Origin: Archivesica marissinica
Lineage: Eukaryota > Mollusca > Bivalvia > Venerida > Vesicomyidae
Reading direction: 5' to 3'
DNA: 64,000 nt
Assembly (NCBI GenBank): GCA_014843695.1
Contig: CM026404.1
Span: forward strand, 7,724,933 to 7,788,932
Shown: in pieces, positions 10,427 to 23,545 of the stretch
Layout of the letters: each line of letters starts with the position of its first letter
How positions within the stretch are numbered: position 1 is the first letter of the stretch
Translations under genes and position numbers: made by a program
Notes under the pieces: model-generated
Told to the model about the DNA's origin: nothing
Databases searched by the model: none
Seen by the model: only the letters and a program-made list of their open reading frames with translations

Positions 10427-13400
10427 ATGCAAGCCAGAACCCGTTAGCAACTATGGCATGGCATCCAAACCAGAACCCGTTAGCAACTATGGCATGGCAT
10501 CCAAACCAGAACCCGTTAGCAACTATGTCACGACATCCAAACCAGAACCCGTTAGCAACTATGTCATGGCATCCAAACCAGAACCCGTTAGCAACTATGG
10601 CATGGCATCCAAACCAGAACCCGTTAGCAACTATGGCATGGCATCCAAACCAGAACCCGTTAGCAACTATGGCATGGCATCCACGCCAGAACCCGTTAGC
10701 GACTATGTCACGACATCCAAACCAGAACCCGTTAGCAACTATGGCATGGCATATAAGCCAGAACCCGTTAGCGACTATGGCATGACATCCACGCCAGAAC
10801 CCGTTAGCGACTATGTCACGACATCCAAACCAGAACACGTTAGCAACTATGGCATGGCATCCGAGCCAGAACCCGTTAGCAACTATGGCATGGCATCCAA
10901 GCCAGAACCCGTTAGCAACTATGGCATGGCATCCGAGCCAGAACCCGTTAGCAACTATGGCATGGCATCCAAGCCAGAACCCGTTAGCAACTATGGCATG
11001 GTATCCAAGCCAGAACCCGTTAGCAACTATGGCATGGCATCCGAGCCAGAACCCGTTAACAACTATGGCATGGCATCCGAGCCAGAACCAGTTAGCAACT
11101 ATGGCATCCAAGCCAGAACCCGTTAGCAACTATGGCATGGTATCCAAGCCAGAACCCGTTAGCATCTATGGCATGGCATCCAAGCCAGAACTCGTTAACA
11201 ACTATGGCATGGCATCCGAGCCAGAACCAGTTAGCAACTATGACATCCAAGCCAGAACCCGTTAGCAACTATGGCATGGCATCCAAGCCAGAACACGTTA
11301 GCAACTATGGCATGGTATCCAAGCCAGAACCCGTTAGCAACTATGACATGGCATCCACGCCAGAACCCGTTAGCAACTATGGCATGGTATCCAAGCCAGA
11401 ACCAGTTAGCAACTATGGCATCCAAGCCGGAACCCGTTAGCAACTATGGCATGGTATCCAAGCCAGAACCCGTTAGCATCTATGGCATGGCATCCGAGCC
11501 AGAACTCGTTAACAACTATGGCATGGCATCCGAGCCAGAACCAGTTAGCAACTATGACATCCAAGCCAGAACCCGTTAGCAACTATGGCATGGCATCCAA
11601 GCCAGAACACGTTAGCAACTATGGCATGGTATCCAAGCCAGAACCCGTTAGCAACTATGACATGGCATCCACGCCAGAACCCGTTAGCAACTATGGCATG
11701 GTATCCAAGCCAGAACCCGTTAGCAACTATGAAATGGCATCCACGCCAGAACCCGTTAGCAACTATGGCATCCAAACCAGAACCCGTTAGCAACTATGAC
11801 ATGGCATCCACGCCAGAACCCGTTAGCAACTATGGCATCCAAGCCAGAACCCGTTAGCAACTATGGCATCCAAGCCAGAACCCGTTAGCAACTATGGCAT
11901 CCAAGCCAGAACCCGTTAGCAACTATGGCATGGCATCCAAGCCAGAACCCGTTAGCAACTATGGCATGGCATCCAAACCAGAACCCGTTAGCAACTATGG
12001 CATGGCATCCAAACCAGAACCGGTTAGCAACTATGGCATGGCATCCAAGCCAGATCCCGTTAGCAACTATGACACGACACCCAAGCCAGAACCCGTTAGC
12101 AACTATGTCACGACATCCAAACCAGAACCCGTTAGCAACTATGACACGACACCCAAGCCAGAACCCGTTAGCGACTATGTCACGACATCCAAACCAGAAC
12201 CCGTTAGCAAATATGGCATCCAAACCAGAACACGTTAGAGCAACTATAGCATGGCATCCAAACCGGAACCCGTTAGCAAATATGGCATCCAAACCAGAAC
12301 CCGTTAGCAACTATGGCATGGCATCCAAACCAGAACCCGTTAGCAATTATGGCATGGCATCCAAACTAGAACCCGTTAGAGCAACTATGGCATGGCATCC
12401 AAACCAGAACCCGTTAGCAACTATGGCATCCAAACCAGATCCCGTTAGCAACTATGGCATCCAAACCAGAACCCGTTAGCAACTATGGCATGGCATCCAA
12501 ACCAGAACCCGTTAGCAAATATGGCATCCAAACCAGAACCCATTAGCAACTATGGCATCCAAACCAGAACCCGTTAACAACTATGGCATCCAAACCAGAA
12601 CCCGTTAGCAACTATGGCATCCAAACCAGAACCCGTTAGCAGCTATGGCATGGCATCCAAACCAGAACCCGTTAGCAACTATGGCATCCAAGCCATAACC
12701 CGTTAGCAACTATGGCATCCAAGCCAGAACCCGTTAGCAACTATGGCATGGCATCCAAAGCAGAACGCGTAAGCAACTATGGCATCCAAGCCAGAACCCG
12801 TTAGCAACTATGGCATCCAAACCAGAACCCGTTAGCAACTATGGCATGGCATCCAAACTAGAACCCGTTAGAGCAACTATGGCATGGCATCCAAACCAGA
12901 ACCCGTTAGCAACTATGGCATCCAAACCAGATCCCATTAGCAACTATGGCATCCAAACCAGAACCCGTTAGCAACTATGGCATGGCATCCAAACCAGAAC
13001 CCGTTAGCAAATATGGCATCCAAACCAGAACCCGTTAGCAACTATGGCATCCAAACCAGAACCCGTTAACAACTATGGAATCCAAACCAGAACCCGTTAG
13101 CAACTATGGCATCCAAACCAGAACCCGTTAGCAGCTATGGCATCCAAACCAGATCCCGTTAGCAACTATGGCATGGCATCCAAACCAGAACCCGTTAGCA
13201 ACTATGGCATCCAAGCCATAACCCGTTAGCAACTATGGCATCCAAGCCAGAACCCGTTAGCAACTATGGCATGGCATCCAAAGCAGAACGCGTAAGCAAC
13301 TATGGCATCCAAGCCAGAACCCGTTAGCAACTATGGCATGGGATCCGAGCCAGAACCCGTTAGCAACTATGACATCCAAGCCAGAACCCTTTAGCAACTA

Positions 13401-16400
13401 TGGCATGGGATCCAAGCCTGAACCCGTTAGCAACTATGGCATCCAAGCCAGAACGCGTTAGCAACTATGGCATCCAAACCAGAACCCGTTAGCAACTATG
13501 GCATCCAAACCAGAACCCGTTAGCAACTATGGCATCCAAGCCAGAACCCGTTAGCAACTATGGCATCCAAGCCAGAACCCATTAGCAACTATGGCATCCA
13601 AACCAGAACCCATTAGCAACTATGGCATCCAAGCCAGAACCCGTTAGCAACTATGGCATGGGATCCAAGCCAGAACCCGTTAGCAACTATGGCATCCAAG
13701 CCATAACCCGTTAGCAACTATGGCATCCAAGCCATAACCCGTTAGCCACTATGGCATCCAAGCCATAACCCGTTAGCAACTATGGCATTCAAACCAGAAC
13801 CCGTTAGCAACTATGGCATGGCATCCAAACTAGAACCCGTTAGAGCAACTATGGCATGGCATCCAAACCAGAACCCGTTAGCAACTATGGCATCCAAACC
13901 AGATCCCGTTAGCAACTATGGCATCCAAACCAGAACCCGTTAGCAACTATGGCATGGCATCCAAACCAGAACCCGTTAGCAAATATGGCATCCAAACCAG
14001 AACCCGTTAGCAACTATGGCATCCAAACCAGAACCCGTTAACAACTATGGAATCCAAACCAGAACCCGTTAGCAACTATGGCATCCAAACCAGAACCCGT
14101 TAGCAGCTATGGCATCCAAACCAGATCCCGTTAGCAACTATGGCATCCAAACCAGAACCCATTAGCAACTATGGCATGGCATCCAAACCAGAACCCGTTA
14201 GCAACTATGGCATCCAAGCCATAACCCGTTAGCAACTATGGCATCCAAGCCAGAACCCGTTAGCAACTATGGCATCCAAGCCTAAACCCGTTAGCAACTA
14301 TGGCATGGCATCCAAAGCAGAACGCGTAAGCAACTATGGCATCCAAGCCAGAACCCGTTAGCAACTATGGCATGGGATCCAAGCCAGAACCCGTTAGCAA
14401 CTATGACATCCAAGCCAGAACCCTTTAGCAACTATGGCATGGGATCCAAGCCTGAACCCGTTAGCAACTATGGCATCCAAGCCAGAACGCGTTAGCAACT
14501 ATGGCATCCAAGCCAGAACACGTTAGCAACTATGGCATCCAAACCAGAACCCGTTAGCAACTATGGCATCCAAGCCAGAACCCGTTAGCAACTATGGCAT
14601 CCAAGCCAGAACCCATTAGCAACTATGGCATCCAAACCAGAACCCGTTAGCAACTATGGCATCCAAGCCAGAACCCGTTAGCAACTATGGCATGGGATCC
14701 AAGCCAGAACCCGTTAGCAACTATGGCATCCAAGCCATAACCCGTTAGCAACTATGGCATCCAAGCCATAACCCGTTAGCCACTATGGCATCCAAGCCAT
14801 AACCCGTTAGCAACTATGGCATTCAAACCAGAACCCGTTAGCAACTATGGCATGGGATCCAAGCCAGAACCCGTTAGCAACTATGGCATCCAAGCCATAA
14901 CCCGTTAGCAACTATGGCATCCAAGCCAGAACCCGTTAGCAACTATGGCATCCAAACCAGAACCCGTTAGCAAATATGGCATGGCATCCAAACCAGAACC
15001 CGTTAGCAACTATGGCATCCAAGTCATAACCCGTTAGCAACTATGGCATCCAAGCCATAACCCGTTAGCAACTATGGCATCCAAGCCATAACCCGTTAGC
15101 AACTATGGCATCCAAGCCAGAACCCGTTAGCAACTATGGCATCCAAGCCAGAACCCGTTAGCAACTATGGCATGGCATCCAAACCAGAACCGTTAGCAAC
15201 TATGGCATGGCATCCAAACCAGAACCCGTTAACAACTATGGCATGGCATCCAAGCCAGAACCCGTTAGCAACTATGGCATGGCATCCAAGCCAGAACCCG
15301 TTAGCAACTATGGCATGGTATCCAAGCCAGAACCCGTTAGCAACTATGGCATGGCATCCAAGCCAGAACGCGTTAGCAACTGTGGCATGACATCCAAGCC
15401 AGAACCCGTTAGCAACTATGGCATGGCATCCAAGCCAGAACCCGTTAGCAACTATGGCATGGTATCCAAGCCAGAACCCGTTAGCAACTATGGCATGGCA
15501 TCCAAGCCAGAACCCGTTAGCAACTGTGGCATGACATCCAAGCCAGAACCCGTTAGCAACTCTGGCATGGCATCCAAGCCAGAACCCGTTAGCAACTATG
15601 GCATGGCATCCAAACCAGAATCCGTTAGCAACTATGGCATCCAAACCAGAACCCGTTAGCAACTATGGCATCCAAACCAGAATCCGTTAGCAACTATGGC
15701 ATGGCATCCACACCAGAACCCGTTAGCAACTATGGCATGGCATCCAAACCAGAACCCGTTAGCAACTATGGCATCCAAACCAGAACCCGTTAGCAACTAT
15801 GGCATCCAAACCAGAACCCGTTAGCAACTATGGCATCCAAACCAGAACCCGTTAGCAACTATGGCATCCAAACAAGAACCCGTTAGCAACTATGGCATGG
15901 CATCCGAACCAGAACTCGTTAGCAACTATGGCATGGCATCCAAGCCAGAACCCGTTAGCAACTGTGGCATGACATCCAAGCAAGAACCCGTTAGCAACTA
16001 TGGCATGGCATCCAAACCAGAACCCGTTAGCAACTATGGCAGCCAAACCAGAACCCGTTAGCAACTATGGCATCCAAACCAGAACCCGTTAGCAACTATC
16101 GCATCCAAGCCAGAACCCGTTAGCAACTATGGTATGGCATCCAAACCAGAACCCGTTAGCAACTATGGCATGGCATCCAAACCAGAACCCGTTAGCAACT
16201 ATGGCATGGTATCCAAACCAGAACCCGTTAGCAACTATGGCATCCAAACCAGAACCCGTTAGCAACTATGGCATGACATCCGAACCAGAACCCGTTAGCA
16301 ATTATCGCATGGCATCCAAGCCAGAACCCGTTAGCAACTATGGCATGGCATCCAAACCAGAACCCGTTAGCAACTATGGCATGGCATCCAAGCCAGATCC

Positions 16401-19052
16401 CGTTAGCAACTATGGCATGGCATCCAAACCAGAACCTGTTAGCAACTATGGCATGGCATCCAAACCAGAACCCGTTAGCAACTATGGCATGGCATCCAAG
16501 CCAGAACCCGTTAGCAACTATGGCATGGCATCCAAACCAGAACCCGTTAGCAACTATGGCATGTCATCCAAACCAGAACCCGTTAGCAACTATGGCATGG
16601 CATCCAAGCCAGAACCCGTTAGCAACTATGGCATGACATCCAAACCAGAACCCGTTAGCAACTATGGCATCCAAACCAGAACCCGTTAGCAACTATGGCA
16701 TGGCATCCAAACCAGAACCCGTTAGCAACTATGGCATGGCATCCAAACCAGAACCCGTTAGCAACTATGGCATGGTATCCAAACCAGAACCCGTTAGCAA
16801 CTATGGCATGGCATCCAAACCAGAACCCGTTAGCAACTATGACATGGCATCCAAACCAGAACCCGTTAGCAACTATGGCATGGTATCCAAGCCAGAACCC
16901 GTTAGCAACTATGGCATGGCATACAAACCAGAACCCGTTAGCAACTATGGCATGGTATCCAAACCAGAACCCGTTAGCAAATATGGCATCCAAACCAGAA
17001 CCCGTTAGCAACTATGACATCCAAACCAGAACCCGTTAGCAACTATGGCATGGCATCCAATCCAGAACCCGTTAACAACTATGGCATGGGATCCAAGCCA
17101 GAACCCGTTAGCAACTATGGCATGGGATCCAAGCCAGAACCCGTTAGCAACTATGGCATCCAAGCCTGAACCCGTAAGCAACTATGGCATCCAAGTCTGA
17201 ACCCGTTAGCAACTATGGCATCCAAGCCATAACCCGTTAGCAACTATGGCATCCAAGCCAGAACCCGTTAGCAACTATGGCATCCAAGCCAGAACCCGTT
17301 CGCAACTATGGCATCCAAACCAGAACCCGTTAGCAACTATGACATCCAAACCAGAACCCGTTAGCAACTATGGCATCCAAACCAGAACCCGTTAGCAACT
17401 ATGGCATGGCATCCAAACCAGAACCCGTTAGCAACTATGGCATGGTATCCACACCAGATCCCGTTAGCAACTATGGCATGGCATCCAAGCCAGAACTCGT
17501 TAGCAACTATGGCATGGGATCCAAGCCAGAACCCGTTAGCAACTATGGCATGGCATCCAAGCTAGAACCCGTTAGCAACTATGGCATGGCATCCACACCA
17601 GAACCCGTTAGCACCTATGGCATGGCATCCAAGCCAGAACTCGTTAGCAACTATGGCATGGCATCCAAGCCAGAACCCGTTAGCAACTATGGGATGACAT
17701 CCAAGCCAGAACCCGTTAGCAACTATGGCATGGTATCCAAGCCAGAACCCGTTAGCAACTATGGCATGGTATCCAAGCAAGATCCCGTTAGCAACTATGG
17801 CATGGCATCCAAGCCAGAACCCGTTAGCAACTATGGCATGGCATCCGAACCAGAACTCGTTAGCAACTATGGCATGGCATCCAAGCCAGAACCCGTTAGC
17901 AACTGTGGCATGACATCCAAGCCAGAACCCGTTAGCAACTATGGCATGGCATCCAAGCCAGAACCCGTTAGCAACTATGGCATGGTATCCACACCAGATC
18001 CCGTTAGCAACTATGGCATGGCATCCAAGCCAGAAATCGTTAGCAACTATGGCATGGTATCCACACCAGATCCCGTTAGCAACTATGGCATGGCATCCAC
18101 ACCAGAACCCGTTAGCAACTATGGCATGGGATCCAAGCCAGAACCCGTTAGCAACTATGGCATGGCATCCAAGCTAGAACCCGTTAGCAACTATGGCATG
18201 GCATCCACACCAGAACCCGTTAGCACCTATGGCATGGCATCCAAGCCAGAACTCGTTAGCAACTATGGCATGGCATCCAAGCCAGAACCCGTTAGCATCT
18301 ATGGGATGACATCCAAGCCAGAACCCGTTAGCAACTATGGCATGGTATCCAAGCCAGAACCCGTTAGCAACTATGGCATGGTATCCAAGCAAGATCCCGT
18401 TAGCAACTATGGCATGGCATCCAAGCCAGAACCCGTTAGCAACTATGGCATGGTATCCAAGCCAGAACCCGTTAGCAACTATGGCATGGCATCCAAGCCA
18501 GAACCCGTTAGCAACTATGGCCTGGCATCCAAACCAGAACCCGTTAGCAGCTATGGCATGGCATCCAAACCAGAACCCGTTAGCAACTATGGCATCCAAG
18601 CCAGAACCCGTTAGCAACTATGTCACGACACCCAAACCAGAACCCGTTAGTAGCTATGGCATGACATCCAAACCAGAACCCGTTAGCAACTATGGCATGG
18701 TATCCAAACCAGAACCCGTTAGCAACTATGGCATGACATCCAAGCCAGAACCCGTTAGCAACTATGGCATGACATCCAAACCAGAACCCGTTAGTAACTA
18801 TGGCATGGCATCCAAGCCAGAACCCGTTAGCAAATATGGCATGGCATCCAAACCAGAACCCATTAGCAACTATGGCATGGCATCCAAGCCAGAACCCGTT
18901 AACAACTATGGCATCCAAACCAGAACCCGTTAGCAAATATGGCATGGCATGCAAGCCAGAACCCGTTAGCAACTATGACATGCAAACCAGAACCCGTTAG
19001 CAACTATGGCATGGCATCCAAGCCATAACCCGTTAGCAACTATGTCATGGTA
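10427..19052. repeat. 36/31-bp minisatellite MS4 (8.6 kb)
   Basis: About 250 units built around cagaacccgttagcaac. Two unit lengths are mixed: 36 bp with two GGCAT copies and 31 bp with one. The 36-bp form dominates at 10430-11100 and 15170-19050, the 31-bp form at about 12480-15170. Higher-order copies are visible: about 314 bp (near 11103 and 11417), 612 bp (17404-18015 against 18016-18627), and a block with the variant 'actagaacccgttagagc' at 12361, 12853 and 13825. Where 36-bp units run together two plus frames stay open, giving 12-residue peptide repeats that I judge non-coding. Confidence 0.97.
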
Positions 19053-19904
19053 CATTAAGAGCTCTTTGTTTCAATGTATGATTGCACGTTTTAAATATCA
19101 ACAAGTGTCTTTCTTTAAAATCGCCGGAGTCCTCTCCAAACAACAATCACAGACCGTCTTCATATCCTGATAGTCCTTAGGGAAATAGATTAAGTTGTCA
19201 GAAAATACCGCACCCCGTGATTCATGATTCAATCCCCGAAATAAACCCTTCAATATGCCCCTGATTAAGTAGAAATTGTTAAGATATATGGGTCTTATTT
19301 ATTACATACCTTGTTTCTTTGCAATTTATAAATTTCATGTGACAAACTACCTTGCTTGACGATATTATAAAGCCGGTATCAAATCAATACACGGCGTACA
19401 TTAGGTTCCTGAACGACGTTATCATTGAAAATAGACAATAACACTGTATTGGACAAAGCCGCCGTCACTCGATTATTTTGAATGCTTATAGAATTTCTTT
19501 GAATATGGGAATAAAATTATCAACATATTATCGACTGTCGATTTTCAATGGCTCTTTTCTGTATTGATATCTGTAACTTTTCAAAGATCCGTTATTTTGT
19601 TATTTATATAGAAAAAATACACTACACAATGGTGTAAATTAAGCATTCGCCATCAAGACTTTATTCCGCAATAAAGAGTATGTTGTCTTTGTGCGAAGAA
19701 ATATATACTCAGCGTGTCTATAACTTTCTTTATTGTGCATGTATGTTCTATTGTGTCTTGGTCATGTCTTGTTAGACATAAGTATATACATGTCCACCCG
19801 CAATAGGTGTGTTGCATCGCGTTGTTTTCATTGGTACATTCAATATATCGTCATATATTCTAAATATTCTTCAAAATATTTTAATTTTTGTTTTATGTCA
19901 AATT
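19053..19904. other. AT-rich non-coding sequence
   Basis: Unique-looking sequence after MS4. No gene recognised. Confidence 0.5.
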
Positions 19905-19913
19905 ATGATGATG

Positions 19914-19945
<32 letters not shown>

Positions 19946-20040
19946 GACTTTATTTTACGAGAGAACTCTCATTTATCAAAAGTTAATCTATCATGAGGCC
20001 CTCAACATACATGTATATACAAATCAAATGCAATAAAAAA
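19905..20040 (-). mobile_element. LINE 3' end fragment with (TAA)n tail
   Basis: Reading on the minus strand, this matches the 3' end of the LINE remnant at 27988-28541: the shared block includes 'gttgagggcctcatg' and ends in a triplet tract (here (ATA)n on the plus strand at about 19908-19945). Only the untranslated 3' end is present. Confidence 0.6.
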
Positions 20041-20855
20041 AATAGGACTATAAGTTAAAACTGCACATTAGAATTATATAGTAAAGTTAAAGCTGAAAAG
20101 TAGAGAAACTATATGTATGATGATCTATGAATTCGTTTTTACATCATTTGAAACATTAAACACCGTGGAGAGAATGACCTAACGTACTTTATCTAGCTTA
20201 AAGGAAGTGCCAAACAACTCTATGAAGTAAAAAGCGCACCTTTTAATCCAATCTATTATAGGCGGTTAGTAACTTCTCTTCGGGCAATATTATCTCATTT
20301 CCTATGTAGAATATTTTGCAAATGTTCATGAATGAAGTCCAATTAATACTGTCCACATTTGTGACAATAGTGTGAAAAGAAGAATTGTTTATTTAGCTAT
20401 CGAAGCACATTTGGGTACAACCTTCTTCAACAATGGACCATTTCCCCCGACCAATACCCCAATAATGTGGCAATAAAAAGGACAAGGCCGCAACAATGAA
20501 ACTGTAATAGCGCGAAACATTAAACTGAAGCAACAATGCTTATATCTTATTCTTTGCCGTATCTAGCAATGATTATAACAACGATGTGTCCATTAAGAAA
20601 TGGAAAGTGACAAAAAGTTTGTTTGCAAACACGCTAATGTTACAAATGTGACAGTTGATTTAAATGGAAAGGACTTAGTGTCATTGTATTTCAAATAGTT
20701 CCAACGTTTCGATCTATACCGTTTCACTGGAATTTTTATTTAAATTCAATATGTCCGTTTCGTTATCGGGAACGAGACTTGACCATGTAATGGAAAGATA
20801 CGGTATAGTCTATCAAACGTGCTATAGTCACGTAACTTGGATTAGACTAATACAG
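20041..20855. other. AT-rich non-coding sequence
   Basis: No gene or repeat recognised. Confidence 0.5.
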
Positions 20856-20862
20856 CAGTAGG

Positions 20863-20996
20863 CCTAGCCTGGGTTCCAGTCTGTCGATTTTTCACGTTTT
20901 AACTTCTGGCAAAATGATATGATCATAAACTATCGGTGTTAAAATATATTTATTTGACTGACCAGGCAACATATATCAACGCCTGTTCCCAGGCTA
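20863..20996. mobile_element. MITE with TAGCCTGGG ends
   Basis: Begins CTAGCCTGGG and ends CCCAGGCTA, with flanking repeats CAGTAGGC and CAGTAGGT at 20856-20863 and 20997-21004. An 8-bp duplication would suit a hAT-type element. A second copy lies at 28625-28807. Confidence 0.6.
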
Positions 20997-21012
20997 CAGT
21001 AGGTCTACAACA

Positions 21013-21276
21013 TATACTTACACTAAAAAGAAACTGTACACTTGTCTTAGAGGTAAAATTCTTTATGTCCTTTTAGAAACATAAATATAGGCTACTTTGT
21101 CTATATCATATGTGTTTCTAAAAGGACATAACGAATTTTACCTCTAATCCTGTTTCTGTATTCTGATTATGCGTGGTGTATGCATTGTTCAATATGTATT
21201 ATATTGGGAAATAAAATATGTTTAAACTAATTTTACCTCTAAGGCAAGTGCACCGTTTCTTTTTAGTGTAAGTATA
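21013..21276. mobile_element. foldback MITE with nested inverted repeats
   Basis: Outer inverted repeats of 48 bp lie at 21013-21060 and 21229-21276 with about three mismatches (ends TATACTTACACTAAAAAG). A second inverted pair is nested inside the left half: 21050-21083 against about 21112-21147, sharing 'tatgtccttttagaaaca'. So the motif 'agaggtaaaatt' or its complement occurs three times in 264 bp. No coding capacity. Confidence 0.8.
21145..21222 (+). repeat. dispersed 75-bp repeat (first copy)
   Basis: This stretch, with core 'tgcattgttcaatatgtatt', occurs in reverse complement at about 27140-27222. It lies inside the foldback element, so that element may have captured it, or it may belong to the element family. 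Confidence 0.55.
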
Positions 21277-21630
21277 TCTGAAACTCGAAGCATTTTAATC
21301 AACTATACACTCTAGAACGTTCATCTTCATTTGCAAATTGCTTTATGCTTGTAGACATACGCAGCCTGTGCATATCATTGACATTTACTGCTTTCTGGTT
21401 ATAGGTCAAACTATAAGTAATAAATTATTAAAGTGATGCATATAGATCCATTTAAAATATTCATGTCTCGACAAATATAAGATAAACACTTCAATAAATA
21501 CTCTTAAGAGTTATTTAAGGGCCCAATTCTGAGAAATTTGAATACACAACATCAGCGGGTTGTGCATACTTCCCAGTACTCGTTGGATAGCGGTACACAC
21601 ACTGGCGTGGACTGTGTACAATATCATAAT
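21277..21630. other. AT-rich non-coding sequence
   Basis: No gene recognised. It may include the edge of the 5'-truncated LINE that follows. Confidence 0.45.
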
Positions 21631-21635
21631 AATAA

Positions 21636-22235
21636 AGTAATAATAGTAGAATTAATTTATTAGTCTGTAAATATATATCATATTTTGAAGCTGAAGCAAA
21701 ATTTAGAAGTGGTACAGCTCCAATAGGCATTGACATTGGCAGATATAATGGTTTACCAATCAGGGATCGAATTTGTTTTCAGTGTACTGACTGTGTTGAA
21801 GATGAAACTCATGTGTTATTACATTGTCCTCTGTACAATAGTTTACGAACAGAATTGTTAAATGTAGCTTCTACACTGAATGGAAATTGTAATGCTTTTA
21901 ATGATGGTGAAAATATTGCTTATCTACTTTCTAATCCAGATATTGTATTTTAAGTGCCAAAACCTGTTTTAGTATTTTAAATAGAAGAAAAATATTGTTG
22001 TATAGCTGAAGATTTTAACATATTATATATATAGTAATGTTGTAAATACATCACCGAGTATTAAGATGTTATATAATTGTTCAGTATTTTACTAAAATTG
22101 TCTTCATTATATTGCTAAGTTTTAAGTCTCTCATATTTCTTCTTAGAAAGGTTTGCATGATGAAAGTTTCTATATTATGTAATTATATGTATCATGTAAA
22201 GTGAAACTATAATAAACATATCTTATCTTATCTAT
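21636..22235 (+). pseudogene. LINE-type retrotransposon, 5'-truncated 3' end
   Basis: An open frame from about 21636 to a stop at 21951-21953 encodes a typical C-terminus of a non-LTR retrotransposon polyprotein. It contains 'FRSGTAPIGIDIGRYNGLP' and a CCHC-like knuckle, ICFQCTDCVEDETHVLLHC, followed by PLY. About 280 bp of untranslated sequence follows and ends 'aataaacatatcttatctta', like the short repeat tail of CR1/Jockey-type LINEs. The endonuclease and reverse transcriptase are absent, so this is a dead 3' fragment. The clade is not assigned. Confidence 0.75.
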
Positions 22236-22265
22236 ATCAGCTATTATGTTCACCTAACTATATAT

Positions 22266-22550
22266 AGTAGCGGATCAATGGTAATGTGGTTAACACCCTG
22301 GACTTGTAACCCAGGTGTCGCAGGTTCGACCCCCGTTATACTATACTAATACTGACGCATATAGTATTACGGATACATATTTAAACTGAGGTCTCGTGTC
22401 GGTGCTTTAAATGCACCGTGCACGTAATGGAACCAGAGGATACTCTGTGATGGAGATTTGTCTATATCATTGCACTATCCTCCAAAATCTAAAATGACTA
22501 ATCTCTCCATATGGGCAACAGATAGCGAGGACAAATATATGTAAAACGCA
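22266..22550 (+). mobile_element. SINE type A, diverged copy
   Basis: tRNA-like head with loop CTTGTAA (anticodon TGT, Thr-type) and B box GGTTCGACCCC, then the type A body 'gaggtctcgtgtcggtgct' and a degraded tail. More diverged than the other type A copies. Confidence 0.75.
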
Positions 22551-22587
22551 CACATGTTTTCTAGTTTGTAATTTCTGTTTATCAATA

Positions 22588-22800
22588 TACAGTCTACATC
22601 CGTTATGTCGAATTCCGTCGGACCGAACAAAATACTTCGACATAACCGAAGTGTTGACTTAACGAAATTCGATATAAAGTGACTATAAACAGATCCAGTT
22701 ATATGTACAATGATAGTGTCTGAAACGGGACTTTGGTCCGACTTCGAGATAACCGGAGAATTCGACATAACCGACTTTGACATAACGGATGTAAACTGTA
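22588..22800. mobile_element. pogo/Tigger-like MITE, family T2
   Basis: Starts TA-CAGTCTACATCCGTTATG and ends with the inverse (cataacggatgtaaactg-TA); inverted repeats of roughly 22 bp. 'ttcgacataaccga' motifs recur inside in both orientations. An internally deleted copy is at 6865-6952. Confidence 0.75.
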
Positions 22801-23202
22801 CAATAATTTACAAGAGCTCATTGTTGTTTTCACTCTCAGATTAATGATTAGAGCTATACATGACATAATACAATCTCTGGATAAACACACATCCCGTCTA
22901 GTTTAACATTTATTTCACTGAATAGTGTTTATTTGGCATTCAGCATGTAAGCTTCGTGTAAAAGAGTATGAGTAGTTTAATGGAAATAGGATTAATCATT
23001 AGATAAAAAAGAGCTCTGAATGAGACATCATCTTTCCCGCGTTTGTTCATCGTTTATATGCACCTGTCAATTTCTACCAAACAAGCTTTCAATCAAGGAG
23101 CTTATACTCTCAAATTATCTCTTAGAATCGTGTAGAAATGTCTCGCATTTCAGGACCTGGGTCAGTGTTTAACGTTGCGCTCATTTAGGAAGAATGTTGA
23201 CG
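22801..23202. other. non-coding sequence
   Basis: No gene or repeat recognised. Confidence 0.5.
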
Positions 23203-23545
23203 GGTATGAACAGATTAAAGTGGGCATGCAGCATTTAAGCTTAGTTGACATGTATGAACAGTTTGAAGTCGGCATGCAGCATTTAAACTTAGTTGTTATG
23301 TATGAACAGTTTGAAGTCGGCATGCAGCATTTAAGCTTAGTTGACATGTGTGAACAGTTTGAAGTCGGCATGCAGCATTTAAACTCAGTTGACATGTGTG
23401 AACAGTTTGAAGTCGGCAGGCAGCATTTAAGCTTAGTTGACATGTGTGAACAGTTTGAAGACGGCAGGCAGCATTTAAGCTCAGTTGACATGTGTGAACA
23501 GTTTGAAGTCGGCAGGCAGCATTTAAGCTTAGTTGACATGTATGA
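23203..23545. repeat. 48-bp minisatellite MS5
   Basis: About seven copies of a 48-bp unit with core gtgtgaacagtttgaagtcg, diverging by single bases. As 48 is a multiple of three, frames are open on both strands (repeating 16 residues); judged non-coding. Confidence 0.9.

Noticed and set aside
17370..18614. 414-codon plus frame in MS4 resembling a repetitive structural protein
   Set aside because: Other frames are open too, unit changes are not biased to synonymous sites, and the frame ends wherever a 31-bp unit occurs.
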